Numbered from the stretch's first letter, positions 1-5,865 are shown. The stretch is 5,865 bases of DNA from Alphaproteobacteria bacterium (GCA_003451645.1 DMER01000199.1:3416-9280), one strand, 5' to 3'. Made by a program: numbers and translations. The notes: a model not told the origin generated them from the letters alone.

Positions 1-111
1 ATGCCGCGAAAACATCCGAGGCTCGATCGCGGAGCGCAAGGGCGCCTTCTGGCCGAATTTGAGGGAGTCCCAGCCAAACAACACCGCTTTGCTTTCCGAG
101 TGCCTGATCAT
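1..111 (-). CDS. N-terminal fragment of an unrecognised protein (runs off left edge)
   Basis: An open minus-strand frame starts at the ATG at 111-109 and stays open for 37 codons to the window edge. It begins MIRHSESKAVLFGWDSLKFG and continues with ordinary composition and GC-rich third positions. The start is supported by a Shine-Dalgarno AAGGA at 124-120 with an 8-base spacer. The frame remains open upstream to an ATG at 219, but that one has no ribosome binding site in front of it. No signal peptide is seen; the visible part looks soluble, with a short basic and aromatic stretch. I do not recognise the family from 37 residues. It is divergent from the small exported-protein gene at 383, and the shared intergenic region carries a CtrA-like box. 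The overlapping plus-strand frame at 1-258 has a poorer composition (Arg/Gly/His rich) and no visible upstream context. Confidence 0.5.
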   Translation of the reverse strand, partial: MIRHSESKAVLFGWDSLKFGQKAPLRSAIEPRMFSRH

Positions 112-119
112 GCCGTTGG

Positions 120-124
120 TCCTT
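120..124 (-). promoter_or_regulatory. Ribosome binding site for the left-edge gene
   Basis: AAGGA on the minus strand, 8 bases ahead of the ATG at 111. It decides the start in favour of 111 over the in-frame ATG at 219. Confidence 0.5.
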
Positions 125-274
125 GCCTGGGGTCCCGCCGCCGCTTGAAGCGTTTTGGGACGTTTGCGCCGTCTGTTGAGGACAAAGGAGCATCTCGCGT
201 GCCATCCGGGCTGTGCCATTGCGGCGGACCCGGCAAAATCGTTCTGAGCAAAGTCTGAACGGCGAGAGTGGGCA

Positions 275-289
275 TTAAGGAATAATTAA
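275..289. promoter_or_regulatory. Candidate CtrA binding site (TTAA-N7-TTAA)
   Basis: The sequence TTAAGGAATAATTAA has two TTAA half-sites separated by exactly 7 bases, matching the core of the alphaproteobacterial CtrA box (TTAA-N7-TTAAC). The final C of that consensus is replaced by G on the plus strand and by T on the minus strand. It is the most AT-rich patch of an otherwise GC-rich divergent intergenic region. It lies 93 bases before the ATG at 383 and 163 bases before the minus-strand ATG at 111, so it could serve either gene. CtrA is the cell-cycle and motility response regulator of many Alphaproteobacteria. No convincing -10 element could be picked next to it. The match is seen directly; binding is inferred. 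Confidence 0.45.
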
Positions 290-368
290 GCTTTTTCTTC
301 CGCCACCGTCACCTGTCGCTTACGCTGTTCAAGTGCGTGAGGCCGCGCAATGGCCCTTCACGCGTGGC

Positions 369-373
369 AGGAG
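369..373 (+). promoter_or_regulatory. Ribosome binding site for the small exported-protein gene
   Basis: AGGAG with a 9-base spacer before the ATG at 383. It favours that start over the in-frame ATG at 350, which has its own weaker GAGG at 339-342 with a 7-base spacer. Confidence 0.5.
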
Positions 374-382
374 CTCAGTGAT

Positions 383-790
383 ATGGTGTTTCGCAGCGGC
401 GTTCTCGTTGGTTTGGCGGCGGCTCTTTTGAGTGCACAAGCACTGGCAAGCGTCCGGGTATGCTCAGTGTACGGATGCCGGACGTCAGTGGGGTCCGAAC
501 GCCAGGTCCAACATCGCTTTCACCGGCACTCTCATCTTGGCGTGAATGTCTTCCGTGGTGGCAGCTTTAACCGGCTCGGCCGGCTGGCCTGGCCGCACTA
601 TGCCGTCGCGGGCGTCTATCTGATCCAAGGTGGCGTGAGCACGCAGGCCCGGCGCGACCATGGGCACACAGGGCCCCTTGAGGTCGTTCGCATGATCTAT
701 GGGCCAGATAGCCTGCCAGTTCAGCGGGTCATCGAGGTCACGCCTGGCCTGCACCTTGACGGGGGCGCAGGGCATTTCCCGCACGATTGA
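383..790 (+). CDS. Small histidine-rich exported protein, function unknown
   Basis: The gene encodes 135 residues. Residues 1-23 form a classical Sec signal peptide: Arg4, a hydrophobic core at about 6-16, and an Ala-Leu-Ala site for signal peptidase I before Ser23. This predicts a periplasmic or secreted product of about 113 residues. The mature part has one close cysteine pair (Cys27 and Cys32, C-x4-C) and ten histidines, four of them clustered at 44, 47, 49 and 51. That could bind a metal but matches no motif I know. A hydrophobic stretch follows at about 68-84. The ATG at 383 was chosen for its AGGAG site and the compact signal peptide; an in-frame ATG at 350 would add 11 residues. The stop is 12 bp from the stop of the convergent phosphatase gene. 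A 99-codon minus-strand frame (784-485) lies in exact antisense register and also has GC-rich third positions, but it has no ribosome binding site. I do not recognise a family. Confidence 0.55.
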   Translation: MVFRSGVLVGLAAALLSAQALASVRVCSVYGCRTSVGSERQVQHRFHRHSHLGVNVFRGGSFNRLGRLAWPHYAVAGVYLIQGGVSTQARRDHGHTGPLEVVRMIYGPDSLPVQRVIEVTPGLHLDGGAGHFPHD

Positions 791-802
791 GTGCGACCGG
801 CG

Positions 803-2653
803 CTAACCGCCGATCGGGCCATTATCCTTGCGTGTGATCACCACGACGGACGAGCGCGGCGGCATGCCCTGGCGGCGGTCCGGCCAGTTCAGGCCATTGC
901 CGGTTGGGTCAAAGCCAGGGTCTTGCACCGCCACAAAGAGCGTCCGGCCGTCTGGCGTGAATTCCGGACCACAGAGCTCGGCGCCTTTGGGGATATTATA
1001 GAAGAACTTGACCTTGGCGCGCTCCGGCCCCTCTACGGTACAGGCGAACAGCCCGTTGGGGATCGGATTGGTTTCTTCCCGGTACCGCCAGTTATCGGTC
1101 GCGATCCAGAGGCGCCCTTTGGGGTCGACCGCCAGATTGTCCGGGCACGACAAGGCTGTCTTGGTGCCCTCCCCATAGCGCGATTGCCCTTGCGGGCCGC
1201 AGAGCATGACCACCGACCAGCGATAGGTCTGTTCCGTGTGATCGCCGCCCGAGGGCGCGAATTCCAGAACGTGGCCGTCTTCATTGGGACCGCGCGGGTT
1301 GGCCGCATCGACAGCGTCGGGCTTACGCTCCCGGTTCATGGTCAGATTGGCATAGACCCGCCCGGTCACCGGATTGAAATCGATGTCTTCAGGGCGGTCC
1401 ATCGGCGTCCCGCCCACCGCGATGGCGGCAAGATAGCAATCGATCATCACATCGCCCAAGGTCGCGAAGTCCTTCAGAGCCCCTTGCCCCGGGAGCAGCG
1501 GGATCCACTCCAGCGCCTCAGCCGTGAACTTCGCGACAAAGAGCGTACCTTCGTCCAGCAACGCGCCCGCCTCAGCCTTGCTCATCGAGGCCGCATAGGG
1601 CTTGGCCGAGACAAACCGGTAGATGAAGCCGCTGATCCGGTCCTCACCTAGATAGACAACAACGCGCCCGTCTTTGTTGATGACGACACTTGCCGCCTCG
1701 TGACGGAACCGGCCCAAATGCGTGCGCTTGATGGGCTTTGCTTTCGGGTCATAGGGGTCGATCTCGACCATATAGCCGAACCGGACGGGCTCTTGCGGAT
1801 CGAGGCCAGCGTCCCAGCGGAACTCGTAGATGCCCCATGGGTTCTTGCCCTTGCCCGTAATCCCCGCCGCCTCAAGCGACTTGAATTCAGGGTGCTCCTC
1901 CGGAGGCATGCCGCGGAAGAAATTCTGGAAATTCTCTTCCGCCGTCAGCACGGTGCCCCATGGCGTCTTGCCTCCGGCGCAATTGGCAACCGTGCCCAGG
2001 ACATTGCGGCCCGTTGGATCGGCAATGGTTTTTGCACGCGGGTGCCCTGCGACGGGGCCGGACAGCACGCAGGGCGTTTGCGGCGTAATGCGACGCCCAT
2101 AGCGGCTATTGGATACGACCCGCCATTGGCCATTGGTGCGCTTGACCTCGATGATGGACAAGCCATGCGCCATCTGGTCGGCCTCAAGCTGCTCCTTGGT
2201 CAGGCTATTGCGATCGGTCACGCCGGGGAAAAAAACCTCCATCGTATTGAACTCATGGTTCACTGAAAGGAGGCCGTGGGAGGATGCATCGTTGCCAGTG
2301 CCAATCGGGAAATAACCGATAAAATCATTTGCTGTGCCAAATTGTTTGGCTTGCGCCGCCGCAGGTCTGCCTTGGCCGACGAAGGGTGGCGCGCCCGCCT
2401 CCACTGGATCGCCCCAGCGGATCAGCACATTGGCGTCATAGCCGCTAGCCACCGCGTGGTCATAGATCACCTTCAACGGCAGATCGTCAAAATCGAGGGG
2501 CATCGCCGCCGATGCTGACGCCGCCGCTGGCAGGCCAGGCAGGATCGCCGCGGCGCTCAAAAGTCCCGCGGCACGCAGCATATCGCGGCGCGACATCACT
2601 GCGCTGAAAGGTTCACCAGCTCTGGACAAATTGTGTGGCGCATCTGCAGACAT
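803..2653 (-). CDS. phoX: PhoX family alkaline phosphatase (DUF839), Tat-exported
   Basis: This encodes a 616-residue periplasmic phosphomonoesterase of the PhoX family, which uses iron and calcium to release phosphate from organic esters. Residues 21-29 (SRRDMLRAA) are a twin-arginine signal, followed by a hydrophobic Ala/Leu segment to about 45 and a likely cleavage after the Ala-Ser-Ala around 47-49. Family landmarks in order are: FIGYFPIG with HGLLSVNHE (111-134); CAGGKTPWGTVLTAEEN (225-241), whose Cys225 corresponds to the iron-ligand cysteine of Pseudomonas PhoX; GIYEFRWD (274-281); RFRHEA (315-320); VVYLGEDRISGFIYRF (332-347); DRPEDIDFNP (419-428), with the Arg and Glu of the active site; SCPDNLAVDPKGRLWIATD (502-520); and a C-terminal SSVVVITR (601-608). 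Length is normal for the family and it appears intact. The ATG at 2653 is preferred over a TTG at 2668 because the TTG lies within the ribosome binding site itself. A candidate PHO box lies 47 bases upstream. Substrate range cannot be told from sequence. Confidence 0.93.
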   Translation of the reverse strand: MSADAPHNLSRAGEPFSAVMSRRDMLRAAGLLSAAAILPGLPAAASASAAMPLDFDDLPLKVIYDHAVASGYDANVLIRWGDPVEAGAPPFVGQGRPAAAQAKQFGTANDFIGYFPIGTGNDASSHGLLSVNHEFNTMEVFFPGVTDRNSLTKEQLEADQMAHGLSIIEVKRTNGQWRVVSNSRYGRRITPQTPCVLSGPVAGHPRAKTIADPTGRNVLGTVANCAGGKTPWGTVLTAEENFQNFFRGMPPEEHPEFKSLEAAGITGKGKNPWGIYEFRWDAGLDPQEPVRFGYMVEIDPYDPKAKPIKRTHLGRFRHEAASVVINKDGRVVVYLGEDRISGFIYRFVSAKPYAASMSKAEAGALLDEGTLFVAKFTAEALEWIPLLPGQGALKDFATLGDVMIDCYLAAIAVGGTPMDRPEDIDFNPVTGRVYANLTMNRERKPDAVDAANPRGPNEDGHVLEFAPSGGDHTEQTYRWSVVMLCGPQGQSRYGEGTKTALSCPDNLAVDPKGRLWIATDNWRYREETNPIPNGLFACTVEGPERAKVKFFYNIPKGAELCGPEFTPDGRTLFVAVQDPGFDPTGNGLNWPDRRQGMPPRSSVVVITRKDNGPIGG

Positions 2654-2661
2654 CGGCGAAA

Positions 2662-2666
2662 CCTCC
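2662..2666 (-). promoter_or_regulatory. Ribosome binding site of phoX
   Basis: GGAGG on the minus strand with an 8-base spacer to the ATG at 2653. It fixes the start, because the upstream in-frame TTG at 2668 overlaps this site and so cannot use it. Confidence 0.75.
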
Positions 2667-2700
2667 AAAAGTTAACACCAGTTTCGCTTACCTTGCGCAT

Positions 2701-2718
2701 ATGTCAGCGCCGTGACGG
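2701..2718 (-). promoter_or_regulatory. Candidate PHO box (PhoB site) upstream of phoX
   Basis: Read on the minus strand the site is CCGTCAC-GGCG-CTGACAT: two directly repeated 7-mers with the canonical 4-base spacer. Against the PhoB consensus CTGTCAT-N4-CTGTCAT it matches 5 of 7 and 6 of 7 positions. It lies 47 bases before the phoX ATG, on the correct strand and in the gap behind the carbonic anhydrase-like gene. About 10 bases downstream, where a -10 element is expected, there is only a weak TAAGCG. PhoX genes are commonly PhoB-regulated, which makes the match more credible, but two mismatches sit in the first half-site. Confidence 0.4.
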
Positions 2719-2737
2719 TTATCAGGACAACAACGAT

Positions 2738-3268
2738 TTATGTCAGTGGTTTAAGCTCGCGCGAAAATCGCTTCCAGTTCTGAACATAAACCTCAGCCGA
2801 AGCGCGCAGCAGCGCCATGCCGGCCTCGTCCACTGTGCGGATGACCCGACCGGGGATGCCTAAAACCATGGAGTTGTCTGGAATATCCTTGCCCTCGCCG
2901 ATCAACGTCTTGGCGCCAATCAGGCAGTTCTTGCCAATGCGCGTGCGGTTGAGCACGACCGCGCCGATACCGATTAGGCTGTTGTCGCCGACCGTACAGC
3001 CATGCAGCATGGCTTGGTGACCGATCGTGACATTCCGGCCAAGGGTCAAAGGGCAGCCGGGGTCAGTATGCATGACGGCTCCGTCTTGAACGTTGGAGCC
3101 CTCGCCAATCTCAATCCATTCATTATCGCCGCGCAGAACGGCACCGAACCAGACGGATGCATCCTTTAACAAGCGAACCCGTCCGAGCACCACTGCGCTG
3201 TCTGCGATCCAGTACTGGCCTGCAGGGGGGAGATCGGGGACGAAATCGCCGAGGGTATAGACTGCCAT
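2738..3268 (-). CDS. Gamma-class carbonic anhydrase-like protein (YrdA/PaaY type hexapeptide protein)
   Basis: This encodes 176 residues, the usual length for the family, which folds as a left-handed beta-helix trimer and binds a metal between subunits. Imperfect hexapeptide repeats run from about residue 20 to 142 (for example [30 protein letters not shown]). The three metal-ligand histidines are present: His67 in MHTD, then His84 and His89 in GHQAMLHGC, with the characteristic 5-residue spacing of the last pair. The RGD at 46-48 and QDG at 61-63, which support the active site in this family, are also kept. The C-terminal helix (about 145-175) is typical. It is cytoplasmic, with no signal peptide. 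The ATG at 3268 fits family N-termini ([15 protein letters not shown]); a GTG at 3346 would add 26 atypical residues. The ribosome binding site is weak. It is upstream of and co-oriented with phoX, 84 bp away. Many members of this subgroup lack proven carbonic anhydrase activity, so the reaction is inferred. Confidence 0.9.
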   Translation of the reverse strand: MAVYTLGDFVPDLPPAGQYWIADSAVVLGRVRLLKDASVWFGAVLRGDNEWIEIGEGSNVQDGAVMHTDPGCPLTLGRNVTIGHQAMLHGCTVGDNSLIGIGAVVLNRTRIGKNCLIGAKTLIGEGKDIPDNSMVLGIPGRVIRTVDEAGMALLRASAEVYVQNWKRFSRELKPLT

Positions 3269-3369
3269 AGGGTTGTCCGTTTGAATTGCATGAGGTTGGG
3301 CCAAGTTAGCCCCTTGCAGGCAGGCTGCACAGGGCGCATATGCCACACTGAAACTAAGAGCGAGTGATC

Positions 3370-4368
3370 ATGGCACTGCCCGCGCCGCCAACCGGTGAAA
3401 TGACACCTTACCTCTCCGCCGAAGATGCGCGGCAGATCATTACCGGCGCAATTCGCAGCCACTTTGCCCGAGTCCGTGCAAGAGTGCCCGCCTTTGTAGA
3501 GCAGAATTACGCCCTCCTGCCCGCCTTGAGGTTGAATGCCAAAGGCATCGGCCGGGACATGTTGCGGGCCCCATTGAATGCCGCGCTCGTGCTGCCGCAC
3601 TTTGGTTTGCGGCTGTCGGCGATGGGCTTTGCGAAAGCGGGCCGTCATGAAACGGCCAATTGGCTGCGGTCGCGGCCCCTGTTCCTGCGCACCGATGTCG
3701 CCCGCGAAGTTGAGTGGCGCATTTGGACGCAATTGCTGCAACTCCCCTACCGGGATGGGGCGCGCGTCTCGACGCATGATGCCTTGGCACAAGCGATTCT
3801 GGCGGCTCCAGAACTTAGAGATCGCCTTGATACGGCGGAGGCCGCATATCGACAATCCGCCTCGGCTGCGGCGATGGAGGCCCGGCTCGCGAGCAATTTC
3901 CGCAGCTATGGCGAAAGCAGGGCCGCCGCAGCGGAAGTCGCATCCGCAACCGCATGTCTAAGTGCGGGAGCTGCCCTTCTTGGTAAATTTACGCCATCAG
4001 TATTAACCCTAGGGCCTGCACTCGCGGAGTTGTTGGCCGCCAAGGTTGCCACCGGCAATGGCGGTCTGCTGACCGCGGTTTGGTTGGGTCTAGTGCCAGC
4101 AAAAGCTGGCGCTGTGGCCACTGTTGCAGTCTCGGCCGCCACGCTGGCCGCCGTTGCAGCGGCAACAGCTGTGTCCGGCGCTGTGACCGATCCCGTGCAA
4201 AAGGCCTTGGGTCTGCACCAACGGCGGCTCATCGCCATGATCGACGCCATCGAACGGTCAATGCTGGGTGACAGCGAGGCCGTCTTCGTCGCGCGCGATC
4301 ACTATGCGGGCCGCCTCATCGACCTCGTCGATGCACTCACCGCCGCATGGAGGCTCCTGCCCCGCTAA
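3370..4368 (+). CDS. Uncharacterised Ala-rich protein with a hydrophobic C-terminal half (possibly DUF6635)
   Basis: This encodes 332 residues with no known function. The N-terminal part (about 15-125) looks soluble and helical. It has a central block at 59-112 (GIGRDMLRAPLNAAL, then ANWLRSRPLFLRTDVAREVE) that resembles, from memory, the DUF6635 group of proteobacterial hypothetical proteins; I hold this assignment loosely. A charged helical stretch (145-190) follows. Two long Ala/Gly/Val hydrophobic segments come next (about 192-226 and 231-272), the second able to span a membrane, and then an amphipathic C-terminal helix region (278-331). No signal peptide is seen. The start is taken as the ATG at 3370 because AAGAG at 3356-3360 sits 9 bases ahead; a GTG at 3364 would add two residues but lies only 3 bases from that site. 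It is divergent from the carbonic anhydrase-like gene and 86 bp before the next gene on the same strand, so the two may be co-transcribed. Only a weak promoter guess (TTGCAG at 3314, CATATG at 3337) lies upstream. Confidence 0.8.
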   Translation: MALPAPPTGEMTPYLSAEDARQIITGAIRSHFARVRARVPAFVEQNYALLPALRLNAKGIGRDMLRAPLNAALVLPHFGLRLSAMGFAKAGRHETANWLRSRPLFLRTDVAREVEWRIWTQLLQLPYRDGARVSTHDALAQAILAAPELRDRLDTAEAAYRQSASAAAMEARLASNFRSYGESRAAAAEVASATACLSAGAALLGKFTPSVLTLGPALAELLAAKVATGNGGLLTAVWLGLVPAKAGAVATVAVSAATLAAVAAATAVSGAVTDPVQKALGLHQRRLIAMIDAIERSMLGDSEAVFVARDHYAGRLIDLVDALTAAWRLLPR

Positions 4369-4440
4369 CGCGTCAGGCTTTTGTTTGGCCGCATTTGCGT
4401 GCAATATGAAATTGCGGGTGGGCGCAAGTTGGCGTTGGGG

Positions 4441-4446
4441 AGAGGA
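4441..4446 (+). promoter_or_regulatory. Ribosome binding site for the 359-residue membrane protein gene
   Basis: AGAGGA with an 8-base spacer before the ATG at 4455. It supports that start. Confidence 0.55.
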
Positions 4447-4454
4447 CGGCGGCG

Positions 4455-5534
4455 ATGATTTCACGCCTGGGCTTCGTGCTGTTGTTCTTGACGATCGGCT
4501 TCTTTGCGTGGGCGGGGCTCACCGGCTTTCAGTTCCGGGTTCCCTTCGACACGGCCGTGCGTGCGGAGCTGCTGCCCAACGCGACGCCGCAAAAGCTAAA
4601 CGCTCTGGTTCTTGATGCACTCGCCAAAGACGATATCGGCGAAGCAGAGATGTATGCCGAAATTGCGGAGTATCTGAACTTCGTCTTGCCTATGGAGACG
4701 CAAGACAAGATGAAGGAAGCGCTTAGCCTTGGCAGCGCCATCCTGCGCAACAGTCAACAATTCGGCACCGCGTTCATTACAGGCACTGGCGATACGACAG
4801 CTGGCGTTGCAGGTGCATTGATCTCAGACTTCACTGTTATTGGCGACATTCGGGACATCACGATTGAGGGCGGCAAATACATTGCGGGGCAGGAATACAA
4901 CCAGATTATTCTCGGCTTGTCGGTTGTGGGTCTAGCCGCCACGGCTGCGACAGTGACGACGGCTGGCGGCGGCGCGGTCGTCAAGGCGGGCGTGTCCTTG
5001 CTCAAACTGGCCAAGCGCACCGGTCAGATGACTGCGGAGTTTGCGGTCGCGCTGACCCGCCTGGTTGAGCGCGCGGTCGACTTCCCTGCGCTCAAAAACA
5101 CGCTGCGCAGCACGAAGCTCACCGATCTAAAGGCCACGCAGGACGCGATGACGGCCTATGCGCGCACTGTCAAAAAGGCCGAATTGTTTCCGGTTCTGGC
5201 GCGCATGTCGGACATCAACTCCGCCGTTGGACCCGCTGAGACCATGCGTCTCATGAAGTTCGTCAAATCGACCGGCCAGCTCGACGATGTGGCAGGCATG
5301 ACCGCGCGCTTTGGCAAAAAGACGCGCGGGATCATGCTCTTCACAGGCAAGACAGCGGTGCGCGGCTTCAAAGTTGCCTACACCACGTTCGAAACAGTGA
5401 CAGGTAACATCGCGGGCTGGGCCGCTTGGCTCGGCGCCATCGGCCTGATGATCTTGGCACGTGGCGTTCGCTTGTTCGGTGCGTTGCGCGCCGCCCCCTC
5501 GGCGGTCCGGCAGATTTTTGTGCGCAGGCTCTAA
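4455..5534 (+). CDS. Uncharacterised membrane-anchored protein with a pre-toxin-like hydrophobic module
   Basis: This encodes 359 residues. Residues 5-24 form one strong N-terminal membrane segment (RLGFVLLFLTIGFFAWAGL) with no clear cleavage site, so probably an anchor. A helical, acidic soluble part follows (about 42-92). Then comes a Gly/Thr-rich block (105-145: GTGDTTAGVAGALISDF, then IGDIRDIT and GGKYIAGQEYN) leading into a hydrophobic Ala/Gly segment (150-184). This order, a D-x-(I/V)-x-G-D-x-x-D-like turn followed by a hydrophobic stretch, resembles the linker modules of bacterial polymorphic toxins and of some proteobacterial hypothetical membrane proteins. That is a resemblance noted by eye, not a domain match. 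The remainder (185-315) is basic and helical, and a last membrane segment lies at about 318-337 before a basic tail (Arg-rich, ending VRRL). It follows the 3370-4368 gene by 86 bp on the same strand and converges on the thiolase gene with 7 bp between stops. Function unknown. Confidence 0.85.
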   Translation: MISRLGFVLLFLTIGFFAWAGLTGFQFRVPFDTAVRAELLPNATPQKLNALVLDALAKDDIGEAEMYAEIAEYLNFVLPMETQDKMKEALSLGSAILRNSQQFGTAFITGTGDTTAGVAGALISDFTVIGDIRDITIEGGKYIAGQEYNQIILGLSVVGLAATAATVTTAGGGAVVKAGVSLLKLAKRTGQMTAEFAVALTRLVERAVDFPALKNTLRSTKLTDLKATQDAMTAYARTVKKAELFPVLARMSDINSAVGPAETMRLMKFVKSTGQLDDVAGMTARFGKKTRGIMLFTGKTAVRGFKVAYTTFETVTGNIAGWAAWLGAIGLMILARGVRLFGALRAAPSAVRQIFVRRL

Positions 5535-5541
5535 CCTGCAA

Positions 5542-5865
5542 CTATATCAACTCGACGGCGACGGCCGTTGCTTCGCCCCCGCCTATGCAAAGGCTCGCGA
5601 TGCCGCGTTTCAAGTGGCGGGCCTGAAGCGCATGGATCAGGGTCACGAGAATGCGCGCACCTGAGGCGCCAATTGGATGGCCGAGTGCGCAAGCGCCGCC
5701 GTTGACGTTGAGCTTTTCGTGCGGAATGCCCAGTTCGGTCATGGCGATCATGGCCACATTGGCAAAGGCCTCGTTGATCTCGAAGAGGTCCGTGCTCGCG
5801 ACCGACCAGCCGGTCTTGGCGAACAGGCGCTTGAGCGCGCCCACCGGCGCCGTGGTGAACCACTC
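5542..5865 (-). CDS. Thiolase (acetyl-CoA acetyltransferase), C-terminal fragment
   Basis: The last 107 codons of a thiolase; the N-terminal two thirds lie beyond the right edge. Thiolases condense two acetyl-CoA, or cleave 3-ketoacyl-CoA, in the cytoplasm. The visible part holds the C-terminal signatures in the right order: INEAFA (Asn31 of the visible part), NVNGGACALGHPIGASGAR (54-71) with the catalytic His63, and CIGGGEA (93-99) with the catalytic Cys93 that activates substrate. It ends normally a few residues after the last motif, so the C-terminus is intact. The NGGACALGHPIGASG form is that of biosynthetic-type acetyl-CoA acetyltransferases (AtoB/PhaA group), but the choice between acetoacetyl-CoA synthesis, polyhydroxybutyrate synthesis and fatty-acid breakdown cannot be made from this fragment. 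The nucleophilic N-terminal cysteine is outside the window. Confidence 0.93.
   Translation of the reverse strand, partial: EWFTTAPVGALKRLFAKTGWSVASTDLFEINEAFANVAMIAMTELGIPHEKLNVNGGACALGHPIGASGARILVTLIHALQARHLKRGIASLCIGGGEATAVAVELI

Noticed and set aside
1..258. Plus-strand open frame of 85 codons
   Set aside because: Arg/Gly/His-rich composition, its ATG is simply the first bases of the window, and it overlaps the better supported minus-strand start at 111.
791..1651. Long plus-strand open frame (286 codons) antisense to phoX
   Set aside because: It starts with GTG without a ribosome binding site, its product is Arg/His/Ile-rich without family motifs, and it lies wholly inside a certain gene. 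Long antisense frames are expected in GC-rich coding DNA.
1700..2266. Plus-strand open frame (188 codons) antisense to phoX
   Set aside because: Same reasoning: fully antisense to a conserved protein, no recognisable product.
3314..3342. TTGCAG-N17-CATATG as a sigma-70 type promoter for the gene at 3370
   Set aside because: Spacing is ideal, but only 4 of 6 and 3 of 6 consensus bases match, which is within chance for a 100-bp region.
3166..3855. Minus-strand open frame (229 codons) overlapping the 3370-4368 gene and the 5' end of the carbonic anhydrase-like gene
   Set aside because: It is out of frame with the hexapeptide protein and antisense to the plus-strand gene; no motif or ribosome binding site supports it.
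4401..4415. Inverted repeat GCAAT-ATGAA-ATTGC between the two uncharacterised genes, considered as a terminator
   Set aside because: Only a 5-bp AT-containing stem with no following T tract, too weak for an intrinsic terminator.

Overview
The window looks like a chromosomal segment of an alphaproteobacterium. Coding sequence is GC-rich with strong G/C preference at third codon positions. There is a near-perfect CtrA-type box (TTAA-N7-TTAA) in one intergenic region and a Tat-exported PhoX-type phosphatase. There is no rRNA, tRNA, CRISPR array, insertion sequence or phage gene visible. Genus cannot be decided from what is here.

Layout, left to right. (1) At the left edge is the first 37 codons of an unrecognised gene on the minus strand (1-111), with a good ribosome binding site, running off the window. 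(2) A 271-bp divergent intergenic region (112-382) carries the CtrA-like box at 275-289. (3) On the plus strand, 383-790 is a small predicted exported, histidine-rich protein. It converges on the next gene with only 12 bp between stop codons. (4) On the minus strand, 803-2653 encodes a Tat-exported PhoX/DUF839 alkaline phosphatase. An 84-bp gap upstream contains a candidate PHO box. It is followed upstream by a gamma-class carbonic anhydrase-like hexapeptide protein (2738-3268). (5) Divergent from that, on the plus strand, lie two uncharacterised genes, 3370-4368 and 4455-5534. Both have long Ala/Gly-rich hydrophobic segments, and the second is clearly membrane-anchored. (6) At the right edge is the C-terminal third of a thiolase (acetyl-CoA acetyltransferase) on the minus strand (5542-5865). 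It carries the Asn, His and Cys catalytic motifs and converges on gene 5 with 7 bp between stops.

How they may work together: phoX would release inorganic phosphate from organic phosphate esters in the periplasm, and the candidate PHO box suggests induction by phosphate starvation through PhoB. The gamma-carbonic anhydrase-like gene and the thiolase are probably unrelated housekeeping or metabolic neighbours. The two uncharacterised plus-strand genes are the least explained part. They probably form a transcription unit, and the second has a central module that resembles the hydrophobic linker (pre-toxin-like) segments of bacterial polymorphic toxins. No toxin domain, immunity gene or secretion gene accompanies it, so no new system can be claimed.
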